A stretch of DNA of 64,000 nt, taken from contig BCHU01000002.1 in NCBI GenBank assembly GCA_001599715.1, forward strand, positions 558,001 to 622,000. The letters are read 5' to 3'. This DNA comes from Phaeotremella fagi (lineage: Eukaryota > Basidiomycota > Tremellomycetes > Tremellales > Phaeotremellaceae). The notes under the pieces were generated by a model that was not told where the DNA came from, did not search any database, and worked only from the letters and a program-made list of their open reading frames with translations. This document shows positions 58,745 through 64,000 of the stretch, one piece after another; the first letter of the stretch is position 1, and the number at the start of each line of letters is the position of its first letter. The position numbers were made by a program, and so were the translations under genes.

Positions 58745-59514
58745 GTTTGATTTTGGGAGATGGTACGCTGTTTTCGTGATACCCTACATCGTGTATACAC
58801 CTATGCATATATTTTATGGATATGGGAGACGTGTAGGAAGGCTTATCTCTTAAATCTTAGGTTCATCGTACGAGGAGCTACTCCTTGTAACTGGGTTTGA
58901 TTGACGGATCCACCGTCTGTCAAATACTCTGCGCGAGTAACGACAATATATTGCTTTGATTATCTCCTCAATTCAGGACTTTCAGTGGTAGTGAGTAAAT
59001 TCAGTAATGGTGTAGAGAAGCTCGACGAGTTTCGAAAGACGACAAAAACCGTACGAAATTTGTCAATAAACGGATGTTGAGCAACACTTTACCTCAATCT
59101 CCAACTGTGCATTCTGAGTTTCGACATCCCAGCAATGGCATCAGGAGACATATCTTTCTACGAGGAGAATTGACTGATTGGAACTACACTCGAAACCCAA
59201 CTGAACGACCCTGCTACCATCCTCTTAGGTTGTGAATCCGCTGCCCTATGTGTTAGCGTTTGATCAAGAATCACACTTCCCAATTTCCACGTCCTTCAAT
59301 TAGGGTATCACACTCATTCTGCGCCATTGCTGACCTTTCACCGTACGCACTGTGCATACTTGCTATAGCACCATAGATAAGTTGTATTCTGGTCGAAAGA
59401 AGGATGAGAGTCAAACAAACTCATGCTCGATGACATGACGTCATGAATTGAAATTTCTTATAAACTTGGCATCGAATGTCGATTTCAAACTTGTTGCTAC
59501 AGTACATCTGTAAA
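58745..59514. promoter_or_regulatory. intergenic, phosphatase promoter with CRE and TATA
   Basis: This is about 770 bases. A 12-base palindrome, CATGACGTCATG, lies at 59,434-59,445, and a TTATAAA box at about 59,458-59,464. Both fall just before the phosphatase start codon. Confidence 0.55.
59436..59443. promoter_or_regulatory. CRE site TGACGTCA
   Basis: This is a perfect ATF/CREB palindrome inside the 12-base palindrome CATGACGTCATG. It lies about 15 bases upstream of the TATA-like box and about 72 bases upstream of the preferred ATG of the secreted phosphatase. Confidence 0.5.
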
Positions 59515-61348
59515 ATGTTGACACAATATGGTTACCTAGCAATAATATTAGCTGTCTGCACCTTAGCGATACCCCAGAAGCATTTCAATACCAACTCGAC
59601 TGAAATCGAAGATTTCAATCCTCTAAAACGTAAGTCACAGTCCAAAATGGACATACAGTCTGACCTCTCGAGCAGATCTATCAGCAATCTCACCGTTCTA
59701 CATTCCATCAGACAGTCCAACACCTCTACCTCACGGATCTTCAGTTGGAAAATGTACGCTATCAAGAGTTAGTCTGTTAATCAGACATTCGAGTATATTG
59801 GGTAACGACGATGAATACGCTCAAACCATGGGTCCATTTATCGAGAAGATCGCTCGATTACAGGAGAATGGTAATGATAGCTTACCAGATGAGGGTGAAT
59901 GGTCATTCTTGAGAAGTTGGAGTACACCTATTGTTGAGGAGAAACTTGAAATTCTTAGTGAGAATGGGAGAAAGGACGCCAAGGTGAGTACAACTCTTGA
60001 CCAGGATTCAACTATAAACGTTCATGCCCTTATACCAACTGCATAGGCTTTCGGGAAATATGTAAGACATCAATATGGTCCACTATTCCCCCCAAGATCA
60101 AGAAAATCGTTCAAGCAAAAATCCAAACCAACTTACAAGGTCAGTCAAGAACGTATACCGTTGCACAGTTGAAAGTGGCGATCTGAACTAACCTCTGACT
60201 CAGGTTTGGACAGCATCTTCATCGAGAGATATCGCTTCTGCAGAAGCTTATATCAAAGGGGCGTTTCCTTCACATCAATCTGGAGATGACGGACATGGGG
60301 ATGGGGACGTTGTTCAGCTGATCAAAGTTCCGAATAAAGCGAAGGATTGGGATAGGTCTCTCACACCCCATGTAAGCCCATTCTCGTTTAGAATCGCACT
60401 GATCACTGACCTCTTGTCACGTAGAAAGCTTGCGATACTTTTGAAAAAGAATCTTCTCTCATACCAGCTCAGAAATGGTTGAAAATCTACGCCGAGCGTG
60501 TCATCGCTCGAATCAGTCAGGCGCAACCTAATCTAGGGGCTCAGTTGAACGAGCAAGACGTACTGGCGATGCAGATGGTAAGTTGCGTCTTTTGCATGTG
60601 ATTTCATATGACCTAATCACGACAGTTATGTGGCTACGAAACCATTGCTCAAGGCTCATCTAATTTCTGTGACGTCTTCACAAAGACTGAATGGTTAGAT
60701 TTCGAATACCAACAGGATATCAGATTCCATTACATGCTTGGATACGGACAATCCCTGTCTCCATATCTAGGTCTTCCGTGGGCTAGAACGGCTCTACATC
60801 TCCTGGCTGGGAAGGACGGTGATGATGGAAAAGGTTCAGGGAATCATGATTTAATGGATGATCATGAACCCTTACCGAAACCAAGAGTTCCACCTAACGC
60901 AACGCATACTCAATTGTAAGTGCCATTCTTCAGTTTTGAATCTAACAAAACCAGACTTCACGCTTCATTCACACATCGCGAATCACCAGGATTCGTCGCA
61001 GTCTTCCTAAATCTATACAACGACACCTCATCCGGTCGTCCCTTGGCTTCAACCCCACCACCTCTAGATTACAGACCGGAAAACAGGTCCTGGAGAACAT
61101 CACATCTAGTCCCGTTCCTAGGTCATATCGCACTGGAAAGATTCCATTGTAGCCACACCAAGGGAAAGAAGGGACAAGATTACGTTCGAGCAGTCGTCAA
61201 TGGTAAACATGAGGTTATGAGTGGTTGTGAAGATGGGGTGGATCGGACTTGTCGATGGAAAACTTTTGAGAAATGGATCGAGGAGCGGGGTCAGAAATGG
61301 AACGATTGGGCTTCGGTTTGTGTGAAGCAGGAGGGGGTTAGATTGTAG
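59515..61348 (+). CDS. secreted histidine acid phosphatase (phytase/MINPP-like)
   Basis: This clade-2 histidine phosphatase of roughly 450 residues is probably extracellular or wall-bound. Starting at 59,515, a signal peptide reads MLTQYGYLAIILAVCTLAIP. The ATG at 59,476 would add 13 residues, but it lies only about 12 bases past the TATA-like box, so I prefer the second. The catalytic motif is LLIRHSSILGNDDEY, RHS instead of the usual RHG. The distal motif is ASFTHRESPGFVAVFLNLYN, with HRE where HD or HAE is common. Further markers are YQQDIRFHYMLGYGQSLSPY and LGHIALERFHC. The motifs are as I recall them from a fungal phytase-like subgroup. Cys residues near the end suit secretion. Substrate is unknown. 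Confidence 0.8.
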
Positions 61349-61526
61349 AGATAGAATTAGAGGGTTTGAAGGGATGGGATCTGGCTTGGTTGGACATTTT
61401 GTTCATGGATCTCGTCTGGTCCTTATGGGGTTTACTTAATGAGCCGTTCGGAAGAACAATGCATTACACGCGAATTGCGGAGAGTCGCATCCAAGTACTT
61501 TTCGGTATCTACTTGATGAATTCCAT

Positions 61527-61760
61527 TTAAACTTCTTCCCAATCTCTTCCCGACAAAGTCAGATGTTCTGCAGCACAGATCATGATAGTTTGAATGAGAA
61601 CACCCTCATCCACCTTCTCCACTTCACCCAGTCGTTCCATCAACTGAAAACAATAAATGTATTGGTACAAAAGGTGAGAAATTGGTAATAAAACTATTGC
61701 ATCATTATGACTCACCTCCGTATCGGCAACTCTCCGAGATTGTATTTTTGGTTGGTACAT
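61527..61760 (-). CDS. possible tiny two-exon gene
   Basis: The reading frame MYQPKIQSRRVADTE (61,716-61,760) joins across a 72-nt GT-AG intron to LMERLGEVEKVDEGVLIQTI and MICAAEHLTLSGRDWEEV (61,527-61,643), about 53 residues. The spliced product is a tidy amphipathic sequence, but I recognise no family. Its ATG is only about 60 bases from that of the divergent TauD gene, which leaves little room for promoters. It could instead be the last part of a larger gene whose other exons I missed, or chance. Confidence 0.35.
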   Translation of the reverse strand: MYQPKIQSRRVADTEVSHNDAIVLLPISHLLYQYIYCFQLMERLGEVEKVDEGVLIQTIMICAAEHLTLSGRDWEEV

Positions 61761-61820
61761 ATCATCAATGTAATGGATGGATTGGCTTTTTTCTTCATCA
61801 GTACCAGTGCCAGTCCCAAA

Positions 61821-63245
61821 ATGACTTTGACACTAGCAAACCCCGAACTAGAGTCAAAAGTGAGTATAGACCTTACGACATCCACTGACAAAACTCCAAA
61901 GAATGACCTCCCATTCGAACCAATAACCATCCCGAATCAAAGAACCTTTCAAAACAAAGTGTTCCCCCTAGTCCTCTCTCTCCCCTCCAACCACCCCACA
62001 CCACCCTTAAAAACCAGTACAGCCTATCTCCAAAACCTCGCTGCCTCAGGCGAAATAACAAAACTACTGAATGAACACGGTGCAATCTTGTTTCGTGGTT
62101 TCGGCCATGCTTCCGCTGAAACTTTCTCGAAATTGATTAAAGCTGTTGAGGAGGGACGGGGATCTAGACCTTTTGAACAGATTGGACTGGCTGGGAAGAG
62201 GAATTTATTGGCTGAAGAGGTTTTTACGGCTAATGAGGGTCCTCCTGATAGACGGTTTTATCAGCATAACGAGGTTGGTGATAGATAATTCTTTTGCGGA
62301 GGCTGGTTGAAAGCTGATCGTGTCAAGTACGCTCGGTATACCCATTTCCCATCAAACATTCATTTCTACTGTCAAACTCCTGCTACCAAGGGTGAGATTG
62401 GTTCTATCGTTTAGTACTTGGCGTTTACTGAATTTGTATCAGGTGGAGAAACACCTTTAGCGAACAGTCTAGAAGTCTTTGAACTTATCAAAGCCGAAAT
62501 TCCAGAGTTCATCGAGGAACTATCAAAAAGAGGTTTAACCATGAGACAGGTATATCGAGCACCTGGGAATGAAGGGAAAGTGAGTGATCACTTCATTAAA
62601 ACCCGAATTTTATTATACTGATCATCTACGCAGGGTAACGAATTCACTTGGGAAGGACCAGATTCATTCGGACAAGAAATCCTACCTGGTGACGATGCTG
62701 TTACTAAGAGACAGAAAGCTGAGAAACAGGCTAGAAGGTTGACAGATGATTTCCAATGGTTAGAGGATGGAAGTTTGGAGGTTACTCAACATGTTCCAGG
62801 TAAGTCTTTTATTGTGGGACATGGGAATCATGATCTAAATCGTGGATACCAGCTTTCCGACGATTGAAATTCAACAATTTGCCTTCATGGTTCAACGGTC
62901 TAGCTGGACGTCATGGGACGACAAGAGATGTCGGTGCGTTAGATTCAAAAGGTAACATTGGTAAAGATGGGATGACATGTAAGTCTCTATCTTGTCAACA
63001 TTTGTTGCTAACATTTATTAGATTTACCATCACGTTATGATGATGGTACAATGATCCCTCGTGAATATCTCGATAAGATGCTTGAAATCATCTCGAAAGC
63101 CGAGGTGGAATTAACATGGGAAGCTGGAGATTTGGTTTTAGTGAATAACTATAGGACTTCACATGGTAGATGTCCTTGGACTGAGGGTGATCGAAAGATT
63201 TTAGTTAGTATGTGGGAAACTGGAGAGGGGACGAATCCTTATTAA
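61821..63245 (+). CDS. TauD/TfdA-family dioxygenase
   Basis: This Fe(II)/2-oxoglutarate oxygenase of about 400 residues starts MTLTLANPELESK. The N-terminal domain includes TSTAYLQNLAASGEITKLL, HGAILFRGFGHASAETFSK and RRFYQHNE, carrying His and the acidic metal ligand. After an intron it continues YARYTHFPSNIHFYCQTPA, then GGETPLANSLEVFELIKAE, a family hallmark. Near the C-terminus are LVLVNNYRTSHGRCPWTEGD, with the distal His, and RKILVSMWE. It ends GEGTNPY. Members hydroxylate taurine, sulfonates, or aliphatic and aromatic acids, and the substrate here is not deducible. The predicted protein has no signal peptide. About six short introns are present. Confidence 0.88.
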
Positions 63246-63653
63246 GTCGAGATGCATATTTTGCAAAGGGACTGATGTGCCACGGGCATCTGAAAGCCAC
63301 AGGACGGTATATACGATGGTACGATGGTAGATCGTTTCATTTGAGAACGCTTGATAATCTTGCATGCATAGCATTTGTCAATGGTGGACGGCATCAGTGG
63401 ATATATGACCGAGGGGATAGACGGGGTAAGATGAAAAGGATTTGATGCGTACGATTACCAACACATTTGGCCGTTTTTTGATAACCAAGTATCATTAAAT
63501 CGATGGTACGAGATTTGATCGTCATATAAATTAAACGCGACAACCTTTGTTTGACTTTTCTTTCTTTCACATTTTCACTCTTTACATTGTCATTATTCTA
63601 AATAGATATCATCTATTTACATTCGAGCTAACCATTAAACCCCCTCGTCATCA
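63246..63653. promoter_or_regulatory. ERG24 upstream region
   Basis: This gap of about 408 bases holds the TauD 3' flank and a pyrimidine-rich leader (63,545-63,595) before the sterol reductase start. No gene is supported. Confidence 0.5.
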
Positions 63654-64000
63654 TGACCAAAGCATCATCATCTGAAGATGGAACAACGACCACCACAATA
63701 ACAGCGACCGCGCATCTCGATCTCCCAGTCCACCCAACACCACTAACCTACGACCAACTGAATCCCAAATCCACAGCCCACGAATTCTTCGGTCCAATAG
63801 GTACAGCCGGTGTCACCTTCGTCGCACCTTTCGTAGCCTATTTCCTGTTCTATTCGTGTAACGAATCAACAGGTTGTCCACCAATCAATAAACACGATTG
63901 GAGAAAGGTTTATGATAATTGGAATGATTGGCCAAGTACTAGTGGTCAGTTATGGGATTGGAACGCTTTCTATGTCTATCTAGCTTGGTATGGGTATACC
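63654..64000 (+). CDS. ERG24: sterol C-14 reductase, 5' part (cut by window end)
   Basis: The reading frame from ATG 63,654 is open to the window edge (about 115 residues). It starts MTKASSSEDGTTTTTITATA, and YDQLNPKSTAHEFFGPIGTA follows, then GVTFVAPFVAYFLFYSCNES, the first membrane segment with TGCPP after it. The HEFFGPIGT and CNESTGCPP pattern matches the ERG24/lamin-B-receptor sterol reductase family. The enzyme acts in the ER in ergosterol synthesis. A related ERG4-type reductase is an alternative, but the NPKSTAHEFFGPIG start favours ERG24. The 3' part is outside the window. Confidence 0.75.

Noticed and set aside
1..64000. tRNA, rRNA or transposon signatures
   Set aside because: I looked for B-box-like GGTTCGANTCC, long terminal repeats and transposase or reverse transcriptase motifs and found none convincing; a covariance search would settle tRNAs.

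Overview
The window looks like a gene-dense piece of nuclear chromosome from a basidiomycete yeast of the Tremellomycetes (Cryptococcus/Kwoniella type). Almost every conserved gene is broken by many short introns (about 45-70 nt, mostly GT-AG, two apparently GC-AG). The best-recognised proteins (Ras1, Sec61 gamma, PI31, a Snt1-like SANT protein, an Rck2/Srk1-type kinase, MutY, sterol C-14 reductase) have typical fungal architectures, with intergenic gaps of 0.1-1.4 kb. The genus is inferred, not proven. I reconstructed exon joins by eye from splice sites and family motifs, so first exons and small exons are the least certain parts. No mobile element, CRISPR array, rRNA or tRNA gene was recognised.

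Left part (1-30,000): two small coiled-coil ORFs; a Ras GTPase; a large alpha/beta-hydrolase; a zeta-crystallin-type quinone reductase convergent with a PC4/Sub1 coactivator; an Rck2/Srk1-type kinase; a Golgi-type DXD glycosyltransferase; the MutY adenine glycosylase; a secreted subtilisin-like protease; an NmrA-like oxidoreductase; an NDUFA4/MLRQ-like mitochondrial protein; an unknown two-TM protein; Sec61 gamma; a SulP sulfate permease; and a small secreted glycine-rich protein built from two repeats.

Middle part (30,000-46,000): a HAD-type hydrolase, a Snt1/NCoR-like SANT protein and the proteasome regulator PI31. These are followed by the most unusual stretch, 38,600-44,800: five tandem genes on the + strand, all two-exon with a phase-2 intron at the same place. 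They encode diverged copies of an unrecognised protein family that shares an STCL motif and a THLEQ motif. Two copies have gained 15-bp repeats coding a Val-Asp-Glu-rich tail. Promoter blocks and one 3' flank are duplicated with the genes.

Right part (46,200-64,000): a disordered unknown protein; a Pho80-like cyclin; an orphan Cys-containing protein; a UPF0643 protein; an AlkB-type dioxygenase with an apparent 3-nt exon; a Tim17-like membrane protein; a small disordered protein; proteasome assembly chaperone 4; a secreted histidine acid phosphatase; a possible tiny gene; a TauD/TfdA dioxygenase; and the 5' end of a sterol C-14 reductase (ERG24) gene cut by the window edge. Most genes are ordinary housekeeping or environmental-response loci with no operon-like logic. 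Several neighbours are divergent pairs sharing a short promoter.
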